Below, one piece after another: positions 26,500 to 36,404 of a DNA stretch of 64,000 nucleotides (position 1 is its first letter; every line of letters starts with the position of its first letter). The notes under the pieces are model-generated. The model saw only the letters and a list, made by a program, of their open reading frames with translations. It did not search any database and was not told the origin of the DNA. Made by a program: the position numbers and the translations under genes. Location: NCBI RefSeq assembly GCF_001429065.1, contig NZ_LMIB01000016.1, positions 133,684 to 197,683 of the forward strand, in the 5' to 3' direction. This stretch comes from Sphingomonas sp. Root710. Its GTDB lineage: Bacteria > Pseudomonadota > Alphaproteobacteria > Sphingomonadales > Sphingomonadaceae.

Positions 26500-27441
26500 G
26501 TGAGCAAGGTGAAAGTGGCGATCATCGGATCGGGCAACATCGGTACCGATCTCATGATCAAGATCATGCGGCTGTCGGATGTGCTGGAGATGGGCGCGTT
26601 CGTCGGCATCGACCCCGAATCGGACGGGCTGAAGCGCGCGGCGCGGCTCGGCGTGCCGACCACGGCGGAGGGTCTCGACGGCCTGCTCGCCATGCCCGAG
26701 TTCAAGGATATCGGCATCGTCTTCGACGCGACCTCGGCGGGCGCGCACCACCGGCATAGCGAAGTCCTGCTGGCGCATGGCAAGCGGGTGATCGACCTCA
26801 CCCCCGCCGCGATCGGCCCCTTCACCATCCCGCCGGTCAATGGCGACGCCAATCTCGACGCGCCCAATGTCAACATGGTGACCTGCGGCGGCCAGGCGAC
26901 GATCCCGATCGTCGCGGCGGTGAACCGCGTCGCCAAGGTCCGCTATGGCGAGATCGTCGCGTCGATCTCGTCCAAGTCGGCGGGCCCCGGCACCCGCGCC
27001 AATATCGACGAGTTCACCGAGACGACCAGCCAGGCGATCGTCGATGTCGGCGGCGCGGATCGCGGCAAGGCGATCATCATCCTCAATCCCGCCGAGCCGC
27101 CATTGATCATGCGCGACACCGTCTATTGCCTGACGGACGACGGCGACCAGGAAGCGATCGCCAAATCGGTCGAGGACATGGTGCGCGAGGTCCAGAGTTA
27201 CGTCCCCGGCTATCGCCTCAAGCAAGCGGTGCAGTTCGAGCATATCGGGTCGAACCGTCCGCTGCGCATCCCCGAAATGGGCGGCGAGTTCACGGGCCTG
27301 AAGGTCACCGTCTTCCTCGAGGTCGAGGGCGCGGCGCATTATCTGCCCGCCTATGCCGGCAATCTCGACATCATGACGTCGGCCGCCTTCAAGACCGCCG
27401 AGAAGATCGCGTTGCGCGATCAGGAGAAGGTGGCGGCGTGA
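26500..27441 (+). CDS. mhpF: Acetaldehyde dehydrogenase (acetylating)
   Basis: The 313-residue enzyme turns acetaldehyde plus CoA and NAD+ into acetyl-CoA, working in a channelling complex with the aldolase encoded two genes downstream. Landmarks are the Rossmann motif [12 protein letters not shown], the catalytic Cys in [12 protein letters not shown], and [20 protein letters not shown]. The GTG start at 26500 follows GGAGAG by six bases and gives the normal [11 protein letters not shown]-terminus; frames extending further upstream are not coding. Also called BphJ or DmpF in other systems. Confidence 0.94.
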   Translation: MSKVKVAIIGSGNIGTDLMIKIMRLSDVLEMGAFVGIDPESDGLKRAARLGVPTTAEGLDGLLAMPEFKDIGIVFDATSAGAHHRHSEVLLAHGKRVIDLTPAAIGPFTIPPVNGDANLDAPNVNMVTCGGQATIPIVAAVNRVAKVRYGEIVASISSKSAGPGTRANIDEFTETTSQAIVDVGGADRGKAIIILNPAEPPLIMRDTVYCLTDDGDQEAIAKSVEDMVREVQSYVPGYRLKQAVQFEHIGSNRPLRIPEMGGEFTGLKVTVFLEVEGAAHYLPAYAGNLDIMTSAAFKTAEKIALRDQEKVAA

Positions 27442-28295
27442 AGCTCGCGCGGATCGGCAGCAAGGGCGCCGAGCGGCCTGCGCTCGTCGACGGCGACGGG
27501 CGGCTGCGTTCGCTCGACGGCGTCGTCAGCGACATAAGCGGCGCGGTGCTGAGCCCCGACGGTCTCGCTGCACTGGCGGCGCTTGACGTCGCGGCGCTGC
27601 CGCTGGTCGAAGGGCCGGTGCGCTATGGCCCGCCGGTCGCGGGCATCGGCAAGTTCATCGCGATCGGGCTCAACTATCGCGATCATGCCGAGGAATCGGG
27701 CAATCCGGTTCCCGCCGAGCCGGTGGTGTTCATGAAGGCGACCAGCTGCATCGCCGGGCCCGACGACGACGTGCCGATGCCGCGCGGATCGACCAAGATG
27801 GACTGGGAGATCGAGCTCGGCGTCGTGATCGGCACCCGCGCCCGCTATGTCGAGCGCGCCGACGCGATGGCGCATGTCGCGGGCTATGCGATCGTCAACG
27901 ACATCTCCGAACGCTTCGACCAGATCGAGCGCGGCGGCACCTGGGACAAGGGCAAGGGCCATGACGGCTTCGGCCCGATCGGCCCCTGGCTGGTGACGCC
28001 CGACGACCTTGGGGACGAACTGCGCGAGGCGAACGCGCTCGACATGACGCTCGACGTCTCGGGCGAGCGGCGGCAGACCGGCAACACCGCATCGATGATC
28101 TTCGATGTCCCCACCATCGTCGCCTATGTCAGCCGGTTCATGACGCTCGAGCCGGGCGACGTGATCTGCACCGGCACGCCCGCTGGCGTCGGCCTCGGCA
28201 TGAAGCCGCAACGCTGGCTATCGATCGGCGATGAAATGACCCTCAGCATCACGGGCCTTGGCGAACAGCGCCAGCGCGTGATCGCACCCCTTTGA
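27438..28295 (+). CDS. Fumarylacetoacetate hydrolase (FAH) family protein
   Basis: The 285-residue protein has the FAH fold: an N-terminal variable domain, then [18 protein letters not shown], metal-binding acidic residues in [33 protein letters not shown] and the C-terminal [16 protein letters not shown]. The GTG start overlaps the preceding stop (GTGA). Its place between acetaldehyde dehydrogenase and the aldolase is where 2-hydroxypenta-2,4-dienoate hydratase normally sits, and that hydratase belongs to the same superfamily, so it may supply the 4-hydroxy-2-oxo acid. By sequence it looks closer to the acylpyruvase/2,4-diketo-acid hydrolase branch, so hydrolase activity is equally possible. 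Confidence 0.85.
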   Translation: MKLARIGSKGAERPALVDGDGRLRSLDGVVSDISGAVLSPDGLAALAALDVAALPLVEGPVRYGPPVAGIGKFIAIGLNYRDHAEESGNPVPAEPVVFMKATSCIAGPDDDVPMPRGSTKMDWEIELGVVIGTRARYVERADAMAHVAGYAIVNDISERFDQIERGGTWDKGKGHDGFGPIGPWLVTPDDLGDELREANALDMTLDVSGERRQTGNTASMIFDVPTIVAYVSRFMTLEPGDVICTGTPAGVGLGMKPQRWLSIGDEMTLSITGLGEQRQRVIAPL

Positions 28296-28312
28296 CGGCA
28301 GGAGTGACCGCC

Positions 28313-29350
28313 ATGGCTTTCGACCCCACCAAGAACAAGCTCTACATCCAGGACGTAACGCTGCGCGACGGCATGCATGCCATCCGTCACCAATATGGCC
28401 TCGACCATGTCCAGGCGATCGCCAAGGCGCTCGACCGCGCCAAGGTCGATGCGATCGAGGTCGCGCATGGCGACGGCCTGCAGGGCTCGAGCTTCAACTA
28501 TGGCTTCGGCGCGCACACCGACTGGGAGTGGATCGAGGCGGTCGCCGATGTGCTCGAGCATAGCGTGCTCACCACGCTGCTCCTGCCGGGCATCGGCACG
28601 GTCCATGACCTCAAGCATGCCTATGACCTCGGCGTCCGCTCGGTTCGCATCGCCACCCATTGCACCGAGGCCGACGTTTCCAAGCAGCATATCGAAGCTG
28701 CCCGCAATCTCGGCATGGACGTGTCGGGCTTCCTGATGATGAGCCATATGTCCGAGCCCGACGCGCTCGCCCAGCAGGCCAAGCTGATGGAAAGCTATGG
28801 CGCGCATTGCGTCTATGTCACCGACAGCGGCGGCGCGCTGACGATGGACGGTTATGCCGCCCGCTGCCAGGCCTATGACCGCGTGCTCAAGCCCGAGACC
28901 CAGCGCGGCGTCCACGCCCACCACAATCTCTCGCTCGGCGTCGCCAATTCGATCGTCGCGGTCCAGAACGGCGTCGTCCGCGTCGACGCGAGCCTCGCCG
29001 GCATGGGCGCGGGCGCGGGCAACGCCCCGCTCGAAGTCTTCATCGCCGCCGCGGACGTCCATGGCTGGAACCATGGCTGCGATCTCTATGCGCTGATGGA
29101 CGCCGCCGAGGAGCTGGTCCGCCCGCTGCAGGACCGCCCGGTCCGCGTCGACCGCGAGACGCTGACGCTCGGCTATGCCGGGGTCTATTCATCCTTCCTC
29201 CGCCACGCCGAAAAGGCCGCCGCCGAACATGGCCTCGACACCCGCGCGATCCTGGCCGAGCTCGGGCGGCGCAAGATGGTCGGTGGCCAGGAAGACATGA
29301 TCGTCGACGTCGCGCTCGACATGGTGAAGGCGCAGAAGGAAGGGGTGTAA
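28313..29350 (+). CDS. mhpE: 4-hydroxy-2-oxovalerate aldolase
   Basis: The 345-residue class II aldolase splits 4-hydroxy-2-oxopentanoate into pyruvate and acetaldehyde. [14 protein letters not shown] carries the catalytic Arg-Asp and the His base, and [13 protein letters not shown] carries the metal-binding His pair. The C-terminal helical domain that docks the dehydrogenase is present. ATG at 28313 is preceded by AGGAG; an upstream in-frame ATG at 28292 is less likely. It completes the operon with mhpF and the FAH-family gene. No ring-cleaving extradiol dioxygenase is in the window. Confidence 0.94.
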   Translation: MAFDPTKNKLYIQDVTLRDGMHAIRHQYGLDHVQAIAKALDRAKVDAIEVAHGDGLQGSSFNYGFGAHTDWEWIEAVADVLEHSVLTTLLLPGIGTVHDLKHAYDLGVRSVRIATHCTEADVSKQHIEAARNLGMDVSGFLMMSHMSEPDALAQQAKLMESYGAHCVYVTDSGGALTMDGYAARCQAYDRVLKPETQRGVHAHHNLSLGVANSIVAVQNGVVRVDASLAGMGAGAGNAPLEVFIAAADVHGWNHGCDLYALMDAAEELVRPLQDRPVRVDRETLTLGYAGVYSSFLRHAEKAAAEHGLDTRAILAELGRRKMVGGQEDMIVDVALDMVKAQKEGV

Positions 29351-29357
29351 TGTTTGT

Positions 29358-29376
29358 GTTTCAGCTTTGCTGAAAC
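29358..29376 (+). terminator. Short perfect hairpin after the aldolase gene
   Basis: GTTTCAG (29,358-29,364) and CTGAAAC (29,370-29,376) form a seven-base stem with a CTTTG loop, seven bases past the aldolase stop. There is no T run, so it is a weak terminator or an mRNA 3'-end structure. Confidence 0.35.
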
Positions 29377-29378
29377 AT

Positions 29379-29461
29379 GCGGTTCCGGCCCGCTCCCCCG
29401 CCCAACCTCCGATATCATATCCTGGATCGGGAGGTTGGGCGGGGGAGCGGGCCGGAACCGC
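29379..29461. repeat. Long perfect inverted repeat between convergent genes
   Basis: Left arm 29,379-29,413 and right arm 29,427-29,461 are perfect reverse complements (35 bases each) around a 13-base loop. The arms are very GC-rich, with the core CCCGCTCCCCCGCCCAACC on the left. It fills the gap between the aldolase gene and the convergent dehydrogenase gene and could act as a bidirectional terminator. Confidence 0.85.
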
Positions 29462-29482
29462 CTATCCGCGCGAGCGGATCAA

Positions 29483-30388
29483 CTAATGACTCCGCCCGAA
29501 GTCGGGCGCCGCATCATCCTGGCCCTGCTCGATGATCGAACGGCGGACCGCGCGGGTGCGGGTGAACAGGTCGAACAGCGCGTCGCCATCACCCCAGCGG
29601 ATCGCGCGCTGGAGCGCGGTCAGGTCCTCGCTGAAGCGCTGGAGCATTTCCAGCACCGCTTCCTTGTTGTTGAGGAAGACGTCGCGCCACATCGTCGGGT
29701 CCGACGCGGCTATGCGGGTGAAGTCGCGGAAGCCGCCCGCCGAATATTTGATCACCTCGCTCTGGGTAACCTCCTCCATGTCGGACGCGGTGCCGACGAT
29801 GGTGTAGGCGATCAGGTGCGGCAGATGGCTGGTGACCGCGAGCACCAGATCGTGATGCTTGGGGTCCATCGTTTCGACATTGGCGCCCAGCCGTTCCCAG
29901 AAGCTCGCCACCCGCTGCGCCGCCGCCGGATCGGCGCCCTCGGGCGGGGTGACGATGCACCAGCGCCCCTGGAACAGCGTCGCGAAGCCCGCATCGGGGC
30001 CGCTCTTCTCGGTACCCGCAACCGGGTGAGCGGGGATCACGGTCACACCCGGCAGCGCCTCGCCCAGCGCCGCGAGCACGCTCGCCTTCGATGACCCAAC
30101 GTCGCTGACGATCGCGTCGGCGGGCAGGTCGGCGGCGATCTCCGCACCGACCGCGCCCATCGCGCCGACCGGCACGCACAGGATGACGAAATCGGCGTCG
30201 GTCACCGCGGCCCCCGCGGTGTCGGTGACATCGTCGACGAAGCCGAGCTGGCGAACGCGCTCGCGCACCTGCGGATCTGCATCATGGCCGGTCAGCCGCA
30301 CCGTGGGCATCGTCGCCTGAACCGCGCGCGCGATCGAGGAGCCGATCAGCCCCAGCCCGATGATGGTGACGCGGGCGAAGGGCAGCAT
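29483..30388 (-). CDS. tyrC: Prephenate/arogenate dehydrogenase
   Basis: The 301-residue TyrA-family protein makes the tyrosine precursor from prephenate or arogenate. The NAD(P) motif VTIIGLGLIGSSIARA, the active-site VIPAHPVAGTEKSGPDAGF and the His region LAVTSHLPHLIAYTI are clear. There is no fused chorismate mutase or ACT domain, matching the cyclohexadienyl dehydrogenases. ATG at 30388 shares one base with the hisC stop (TGATG), so it is coupled to hisC; the hisC-tyrC pairing is common in alphaproteobacteria. Confidence 0.92.
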   Translation of the reverse strand: MLPFARVTIIGLGLIGSSIARAVQATMPTVRLTGHDADPQVRERVRQLGFVDDVTDTAGAAVTDADFVILCVPVGAMGAVGAEIAADLPADAIVSDVGSSKASVLAALGEALPGVTVIPAHPVAGTEKSGPDAGFATLFQGRWCIVTPPEGADPAAAQRVASFWERLGANVETMDPKHHDLVLAVTSHLPHLIAYTIVGTASDMEEVTQSEVIKYSAGGFRDFTRIAASDPTMWRDVFLNNKEAVLEMLQRFSEDLTALQRAIRWGDGDALFDLFTRTRAVRRSIIEQGQDDAAPDFGRSH

Positions 30389-31491
30389 CAGCCCGCCGCC
30401 TCGACCAGCTTGCGCAAGCTCGCGGTCAGGCCCGTGATCTCCGCCTCGGTGCCGATGGTGATGCGCAAGGCCTGGGGCAGGCCCTGCCCCGGCAGCCAAC
30501 GGACGATATAGCCGGCGTCCATCAGGCCATGATAGGCAGCCTCGGCGGTCAGCGCGCCTTCGAACAGCACCAGCGAGAAATTGGCCTTGCTCGGCACCGC
30601 GCGCAGGCCCTTATTGCCCAGGCTGGCGATCTCGCCCTCGAACCAGGCGCGCCATTTCAGATTATGCGCGCGGCTGCTCTCGACGAAGCCGGTGTCGCCG
30701 AGCGCGGCGATTGCCGCCAGCTGCCCGGCGGTGGTGATGTTGAACGGCGCGCGGATCTTGTGAAGCGCCTCGATCACCGGGGCGCTCGCATAGCCCCAGC
30801 CGATCCGCTCGGCGGCCAGACCGAAGATCTTCGAGAAGGTGCGGGTAACGAGAACGTTCGGCGCACTCTGCGCCAGCGCGAAGGCGCCGTCGTCATCGGC
30901 GGGCTCGAGATATTCGGCATAGGCCTGATCGATCACCAGCAGGCAATCGGCCGGGGTCGCGGCGTGAAGGCGCGCGATGTCAGCGGCGGGCGAATAGGTG
31001 CCGGTCGGATTGTTCGGATTGGCGACGAAGATCACCCGCGTCTTCGGGGTGATGGCGGCGATCAGCGCGTCGATGTCGGTGGCATAGTCGCGGTCGGGCG
31101 CGACCACCGGGGTGGCGCCGACGCGCTCGGCCGCGATCGGATATACCGAGAAGCCGTAGCGCACGAACAACACCTCGTCGCCCAGCCCGGCATAGGCCCC
31201 GGCGGCGAGGTGGAGGATCTCGTCCGATCCGGTGCCATAGATGACCCGCGCCGGATCGAGCCCGTTGGCCGCCGCAATCGCCTCGCGAAGCGCCGCCGCG
31301 GAGGCGTCGGGGTAGCGGTCGAGCGACAGCGCGCCTTTGGCGAAGGCGGCACGCGCCGCTTCGCTGGTGCCGAGCGGATTCTCGTTCGACGACAGCTTGG
31401 CGACCTTGCGGCCGTCATCGGTCGTCGACCGCCCCGGCACATAGGGGGCGATCGCGTCGATCCAGGGCTTAGGGGCAAGCGTCTTCGTCAT
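30388..31491 (-). CDS. hisC: Histidinol-phosphate aminotransferase
   Basis: The 367-residue PLP enzyme transfers an amino group in histidine synthesis and, in this context, may also act on aromatic keto acids for tyrosine and phenylalanine. Motifs: [12 protein letters not shown] at the N-terminus, [24 protein letters not shown], and the Schiff-base Lys in [20 protein letters not shown]. It is divergent from metX across 87 bp and followed by the overlapping tyrC gene. Confidence 0.93.
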   Translation of the reverse strand: MTKTLAPKPWIDAIAPYVPGRSTTDDGRKVAKLSSNENPLGTSEAARAAFAKGALSLDRYPDASAAALREAIAAANGLDPARVIYGTGSDEILHLAAGAYAGLGDEVLFVRYGFSVYPIAAERVGATPVVAPDRDYATDIDALIAAITPKTRVIFVANPNNPTGTYSPAADIARLHAATPADCLLVIDQAYAEYLEPADDDGAFALAQSAPNVLVTRTFSKIFGLAAERIGWGYASAPVIEALHKIRAPFNITTAGQLAAIAALGDTGFVESSRAHNLKWRAWFEGEIASLGNKGLRAVPSKANFSLVLFEGALTAEAAYHGLMDAGYIVRWLPGQGLPQALRITIGTEAEITGLTASLRKLVEAAG

Positions 31492-31578
31492 GGGCGAGCG
31501 CTTTAGGGGGGATGCTGCTTCGCTGCAACATTACGCCGCCATTGCGGGCGGCCCGCGCAAGCCCTATTCCGCACCGCG

Positions 31579-32700
31579 ATGACCGACGACAGCCTCTTTG
31601 GCCTTGCCCGCACCGTTTCGCTTCCCGGCCCGCTGCGGCTGGACGGCGGCGCGCGGCTGGGGCCGGTCGAGATCGCCTATGAGACCTATGGAGCGCTGAA
31701 CGCCGACGGATCGAACGCGATCCTGATCTGCCACGCCCTGACCGGCGACCAGCATGTCGCCTCGACCCACCCGCGGACCGGCAAGCCGGGCTGGTGGACC
31801 CGCATGGTCGGCGCCGGCAAGCCGATCGATCCGGCCCGGCACTTCATCGTCTGCGCCAATGTACTGGGCAGCTGCCTCGGCAGCTCGGGCCCGGCCACGA
31901 TCGATCCGAAGAGCAGCGCGCCCTATGCGATGCGCTTCCCGGTGATCACCATTCGCGACATGGTCCGCGCGCAGGCGATGCTGCTCGACCATCTCGGCGT
32001 CGGCACGCTCAGCGCGGTCGTCGGCGGGTCGATGGGGGGAATGCAGGTGCTCGAATGGGCGGCGACCTATCCCGATCGTGTCCGCTCGGCGGTGGCGATC
32101 GCGACGGCGGCGCGGCATTCGGCGCAGAACATCGCCTTCCATGAGGTCGGCCGCCAGGCGATCATGGCCGATCCGAAATGGAATGGCGGCGACTATTACG
32201 CGACCAACGATCCCCCCGCCGCTGGCCTCGCCGTCGCGCGGATGGCGGCGCACATCACCTATCTGTCCGAAGCGGGGCTGACCGAGAAATTCGGCCGCCG
32301 CCTCCAGAAAAGGAATGCCAAAAGCTTCGGCTTCGACGCCGATTTCCAGATCGAGAGCTATCTGCGCCATCAGGGGATCAGCTTCGTCGACCGGTTCGAC
32401 GCCAACTCCTATCTCTACATCACCCGCGCGATGGACTATTTCGACCTCGCCGAGGAGCATGGCGGGCTGCTCGCCAACGCCTTCAACAAGGCGACGCGCT
32501 TCTGCCTGGTCAGCTTCGACACCGACTGGCTCTACCCGACCGCCGAATCGCGCGCGATCGTCCACGCGCTCAACGCCGCGGGCGCGCCGGTCAGCTTCGT
32601 CGAACTGTCATCGCCCTTCGGTCATGATGCTTTCCTGCTCGACGTGCCCGAGCTCAACCGCGTCGTCGACGGCTTCCTGCGCGCGGGAGAAAACGCATGA
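31579..32700 (+). CDS. metX: Homoserine O-acetyltransferase
   Basis: The 373-residue alpha/beta-hydrolase-fold enzyme acylates homoserine for methionine synthesis. The nucleophile is in [15 protein letters not shown], the N-terminal [11 protein letters not shown] and [15 protein letters not shown] are MetX hallmarks, and the catalytic His is in FGHDAFLLD near the C-terminus. It overlaps metW by four bases. Whether acetyl- or succinyl-CoA is used cannot be fixed by eye. Confidence 0.94.
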   Translation: MTDDSLFGLARTVSLPGPLRLDGGARLGPVEIAYETYGALNADGSNAILICHALTGDQHVASTHPRTGKPGWWTRMVGAGKPIDPARHFIVCANVLGSCLGSSGPATIDPKSSAPYAMRFPVITIRDMVRAQAMLLDHLGVGTLSAVVGGSMGGMQVLEWAATYPDRVRSAVAIATAARHSAQNIAFHEVGRQAIMADPKWNGGDYYATNDPPAAGLAVARMAAHITYLSEAGLTEKFGRRLQKRNAKSFGFDADFQIESYLRHQGISFVDRFDANSYLYITRAMDYFDLAEEHGGLLANAFNKATRFCLVSFDTDWLYPTAESRAIVHALNAAGAPVSFVELSSPFGHDAFLLDVPELNRVVDGFLRAGENA

Positions 32701-33284
32701 GCGAATTGCGTCCCGATCTCGCGATCATCGCCGACCATGTCGTGCAAGGGTCGCGCGTGCTCGACGTCGGCTGCGGCGACGGCGAGCTGATGGACGTGCT
32801 GCGCGGCAAGGGTTGCGACGCGCGGGGGATCGAGATCGATCCGGCCAATGTCAGCCTGGCGGTGGGGCGCGGCCTGTCGGTGGTGCAGGGTGATGCCGAC
32901 ACCGATCTGGTCAACTATCCCGACAACGCCTTCGACTATGCGATCCTCAGCCAGACGCTGCAGACCGCCCGCGCGCCCGATCAGGTGCTGACCGAACTGA
33001 TGCGGATCGGCCGCCACGCCTTCGTGTCCTTTCCCAACTTCGCCTATTGGCGGGTGCGGCTCAGCCTCGCCTGGGGCGGACGGATGCCGGTGACGGCGGC
33101 CTTGCCGGTGAGCTGGTACGCGACCCAGAACATCCACCAGCTGACGATCGACGATTTCCGCGCCTTCGTTAAGGAACGCGGCATCACGGTGGAACAGGCC
33201 TGGTTCCTGACCGGCGCCCGACGCTGCGGCGATGCCGCCGCAAATCTGCGTGCCGAACATGCGGTGTTCTTGTTGCGGCGGTAG
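32697..33284 (+). CDS. metW: MetW, methionine biosynthesis partner (methyltransferase fold)
   Basis: The 195-residue protein has an S-adenosylmethionine-type Rossmann motif [15 protein letters not shown] and the conserved [19 protein letters not shown] and [15 protein letters not shown] stretches of MetW. It is known to be needed with MetX for homoserine acylation. ATG overlaps the metX stop (ATGA). Confidence 0.93.
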   Translation: MSELRPDLAIIADHVVQGSRVLDVGCGDGELMDVLRGKGCDARGIEIDPANVSLAVGRGLSVVQGDADTDLVNYPDNAFDYAILSQTLQTARAPDQVLTELMRIGRHAFVSFPNFAYWRVRLSLAWGGRMPVTAALPVSWYATQNIHQLTIDDFRAFVKERGITVEQAWFLTGARRCGDAAANLRAEHAVFLLRR

Positions 33285-33289
33285 AATAA

Positions 33290-33316
33290 ATCCTCCCTGG
33301 CGACGGTGAGGAGGAT
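33290..33316 (+). terminator. Hairpin after metXW
   Basis: ATCCTCC (33,290-33,296) pairs with GGAGGAT (33,310-33,316) just after the metW stop. No T run follows. The rest of the gap to 33,488 shows only a 14-bp palindrome, GGCCTCCGGAGGCC, at 33,385-33,398. Confidence 0.4.
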
Positions 33317-33488
33317 CCTCATGCTGTCCCACCGTCCTGGACTCCCACCACCGACGGCCTTTGGGTCAATCCGGCATTTGCAAAGGCCTCCGGAGGCCAA
33401 TCAGCGGATCATGCGCGCGATGGCGACGCCGACGCGCTGACGATCTCTTATGCAGGGGACGTCTCCGGCTGCATCGCAGGGGTGGCGA

Positions 33489-34286
33489 TCAGGCCTGCGC
33501 CAGCCGGTCCCCCGACGGGCTGCCCCGCCGGTTCCGCAGCATATGGCCCACCAACCCAAAGCCCAGGATCAGCATCATCCAGGTCGCCGGCTCGGGCGCG
33601 GTGCTGACCACCTGTCCGATGAAGTCCTGGTTGCCGTTGACGGTAAGCGCGGTCAGCCCCTGCGCCTGCGGCGCGGAGGACCCGGCAGTGCTGACATAGT
33701 TGAGATAGCTCTGCGCCAGGTCCATCACCTGCGTCGTGTTCGCGCCTCCGGGGGTGCTGAAATAGGTATTGCCGGCGGTCACGCTGAACGGATTGGTCGG
33801 CAGTTCGCTGACGATCTCCCACAGCGCGACCTGCAGCGCCGAAGCCTGGATCGCGGTCATCGGCGCGGACAGGTCGGGCGCGTAATTCCCGAACAGCTGG
33901 GCGATCTGCAGCGCCTTGGCCGCGCCGATTCCGCCCGCGATGCTGCTCTTGGCGGCCTGGGCCACCGGGTCGACGGTGAAGCTGTAGCTCGCGTTCAGCG
34001 CAGCGTCTTCATAGGGTTCGACGCAAAAGGCGAAGAAGGTGGTCGCGGTCGGGCCGACAAGATCGATCGTCGACGTGCCGCCGGTCTGGGTGAAGGTGGA
34101 CATGCCGTTCAGCACCTGCGCCGCGAAGGAGCTGCCGTTAGGCCGCACCGCATGCAGCGTGATCGTATCGCCCGATCCGACGCTGTTCAGCGTGCCGATG
34201 ATGGTCGCCGCCGTCGCGCCGGTCGAAGACCAGGCGGCCATCGCGATCAATGCGGCCCGGATAAGGCCCTTCGTCAGATTGAACAT
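33489..34286 (-). CDS. PEP-CTERM sorting-domain protein, exported
   Basis: The 265-residue protein has a signal peptide (LIRAALIAMAAWSSTGATAA) and a C-terminal sorting signal: APEPATWMMLILGFGLVGHM followed by basic RNRR, the PEP motif, membrane segment and positive tail recognised by exosortases. The body resembles other secreted PEP-CTERM proteins and has no catalytic motif I can name. ATG at 34286 follows GGGGATA; the upstream frame to 34364 is not needed. It is a lone gene, and no exosortase is in the window. Confidence 0.85.
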   Translation of the reverse strand: MFNLTKGLIRAALIAMAAWSSTGATAATIIGTLNSVGSGDTITLHAVRPNGSSFAAQVLNGMSTFTQTGGTSTIDLVGPTATTFFAFCVEPYEDAALNASYSFTVDPVAQAAKSSIAGGIGAAKALQIAQLFGNYAPDLSAPMTAIQASALQVALWEIVSELPTNPFSVTAGNTYFSTPGGANTTQVMDLAQSYLNYVSTAGSSAPQAQGLTALTVNGNQDFIGQVVSTAPEPATWMMLILGFGLVGHMLRNRRGSPSGDRLAQA

Positions 34287-34459
34287 TGCATATCCCCAAC
34301 ACAGTCTGCGGCTCCCCCTGAACCGCCGGCCGACAGGCCACTGTACCGGAAAGATGTTAAGCAAGACTTGGGCCAGATGGCGATTTTCGCAATTTCCGAC
34401 GATCGCCCAACTCTGTGCCGCCGACCGTTGTAATTTTTTCCGACACTATTCGCGCGTTT

Positions 34460-34726
34460 CTAACCCCGCAGCCGGGTCAGGTCGAAAGCGTCGACCGTCA
34501 CCCAGCCGTTGACGTAATTCACATAAAAGATCGCGAACACCGCCGCCGAGACGATCGTCGTCCACAGCATCGTCCGCCCCACGGAGAAGCGCGGCGGCGC
34601 GCTTTCCGCCTGGCCAGGAACATGCACGTCAGGCTCGGCGCTGCTCCGCAGACGGAAGGGCAGCACAAGAAAAAGGCAGCCCCACCAGAACAGCAAGTAG
34701 ATCGCGATCATCGAAGTGAGTTTCAT
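34460..34726 (-). CDS. DUF1467 small membrane protein
   Basis: The 88-residue protein has two hydrophobic segments (IAIYLLFWWGCLFLVLPF at the N-terminus and TTIVSAAVFAIFYVNYVN near the C-terminus) and the LPFRLR boundary typical of DUF1467 in alphaproteobacteria. ATG at 34726 is ten bases past the RNase J stop, so it is co-transcribed with it. Function unknown. Confidence 0.85.
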   Translation of the reverse strand: MKLTSMIAIYLLFWWGCLFLVLPFRLRSSAEPDVHVPGQAESAPPRFSVGRTMLWTTIVSAAVFAIFYVNYVNGWVTVDAFDLTRLRG

Positions 34727-34736
34727 CGGCGCGTCC

Positions 34737-36377
34737 TCAAATCCGGATGATCGACACGTCGACCACCGGCTTCTTGCCTGTCCAGGCAGTGGCGCGACGG
34801 CGCACGGCGAGGCGGATCGATTCGCGCAGCTTCGTCTGATCCTTTCCGCCCTTGGCAACCGCATCGGCCGCGGCGTCGCGCGCTTCGTCGAGGAAATCCT
34901 CGCGATCCTCCTCGACCGGCAGGCCCTGGAGCAGGATCGCGGGCTCGCCACGCAGCTGGCCCTTGCCGTCGATCGCCACGGTGACGCCGATCACGCCATA
35001 TTGCGCGGCACGGCGGCGTTCGTTGATCGTCGTACCATCGGCAGGCAGGATCACGTCACCATCGAGCACGAGGCGGCCGACCCGTTCATGGCCGATCGCG
35101 CGCGGCCCGTCAGGGGCCAGACGCACCACCGTGCCGTTGGTCTGGACGATGCCATGCGGCACGCCCAGCCCCTTGGCGAAGCGCGCCTGCTCGGCCATGT
35201 GGCGCAACTCGCCATGGACCGGCAGGATCGTGTCGGGCCGGATCCAGCCATACATCGCCTTGAGGTCGGGCCGCCCGGGATGGCCCGAGACATGGACCTC
35301 GGCCTGACGCTCGGTGACCATCTCGATCCCCTTGGCGGCAAGCGCGTTCTGGATACGGCCGATCGCCAGCTCGTTGCCAGGAATCTGCTTCGACGAGAAG
35401 ACGACGGTGTCGCCGTCCGACAGCTTGATCGGATGGCTGTCGAAGGCGATGCGCGACAGCGCGGCGCGCGCCTCCCCCTGCCCGCCGGTGGCGATGATCA
35501 TCACCTCGCGGCGGGGCAGCTTCATCGCCTCGTCTACGTCGATCGTCGGCGGGAAATCCTTCAGATAGCCGCTCGCCTTGGCGACGCGGATGATCCGGTC
35601 GAGCGAGCGGCCCGCGACGCACAGCTTGCGCCCCGTGTCCTTCGCCACCTCGCCGAGCGTTTGGAGGCGCGCCGCGTTCGACGCGAAGGTCGTCACCAGC
35701 ACGCGCGCCTCGCACGCTCCGATCACTTCGTCCAGCCCGCGGCGGACATCAGCTTCGGAGCCCGAGGCCTCTTCATTGAACACATTGGTGGAATCGCAGA
35801 CCAGCGCGAGGACGCCTTTGTCGCCGATTGCGGTCAGCTCCTCGGCGGTGGAGGGCACCCCAAGCAGAGGCTGTTCGTCAATCTTCCAATCGCCGGTGTG
35901 GAAGATGTTACCATAGGGCGTCTCGATCAGCAGCGCATTGCCCTCGGGAATCGAATGCGCGAGCGGCACATAGGTGAAGCCGAACGGGCCGAGCTGGAAG
36001 CTGCCCTCATTGTCGATGATGTTGAGCTCGACCTTGTCGGCGATGCCCTCTTCCTCGAGCTTGAGGCGGATCAGCTCGGCGGTGAATGGCGTCGCGTAGA
36101 GCGGCACGCCGAGGTCACCAGCGAGATAGGGGATCGCGCCGATATGATCCTCATGGCCATGGGTCAGCACGATGCCGAGGAGATCGTCGGCGCGTTCCTC
36201 GATAAAGGCGAGATCGGGCAGGATCAGTTCGACCCCGGGATAGCCGGGATCAGCGAAGGTCAGGCCGAGATCGACCATCACCCATTTGCCCTGGGTGCCG
36301 TAGAGATTGACGTTCATCCCGATCTCCCCGGAGCCGCCAAGCGCCAGGAAGAGGAGTTCGTTACCAGGTTTTGTCAC
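34737..36377 (-). CDS. rnj: Ribonuclease J
   Basis: The 546-residue metallo-beta-lactamase/beta-CASP nuclease degrades and processes RNA from the 5' end or internally. The zinc motif LTHGHEDHIGAIPYL, the HTGDWKID region, the beta-CASP VSGHPGRPDLKAMYGWIRPD and the C-terminal domain are present. It follows coaX by 27 bp and precedes the DUF1467 gene, an order seen in other alphaproteobacteria. Confidence 0.95.
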   Translation of the reverse strand: MTKPGNELLFLALGGSGEIGMNVNLYGTQGKWVMVDLGLTFADPGYPGVELILPDLAFIEERADDLLGIVLTHGHEDHIGAIPYLAGDLGVPLYATPFTAELIRLKLEEEGIADKVELNIIDNEGSFQLGPFGFTYVPLAHSIPEGNALLIETPYGNIFHTGDWKIDEQPLLGVPSTAEELTAIGDKGVLALVCDSTNVFNEEASGSEADVRRGLDEVIGACEARVLVTTFASNAARLQTLGEVAKDTGRKLCVAGRSLDRIIRVAKASGYLKDFPPTIDVDEAMKLPRREVMIIATGGQGEARAALSRIAFDSHPIKLSDGDTVVFSSKQIPGNELAIGRIQNALAAKGIEMVTERQAEVHVSGHPGRPDLKAMYGWIRPDTILPVHGELRHMAEQARFAKGLGVPHGIVQTNGTVVRLAPDGPRAIGHERVGRLVLDGDVILPADGTTINERRRAAQYGVIGVTVAIDGKGQLRGEPAILLQGLPVEEDREDFLDEARDAAADAVAKGGKDQTKLRESIRLAVRRRATAWTGKKPVVDVSIIRI

Positions 36378-36404
36378 GTATTTATTTGTCCTAATTCTAT
36401 ATTC

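Noticed and set aside
31492-31578. Possible S-adenosylmethionine riboswitch before metX
   Set aside because: Alphaproteobacteria often have SAM-II here, but I could not find its conserved core in this 87-bp gap; only short GC hairpins are present.
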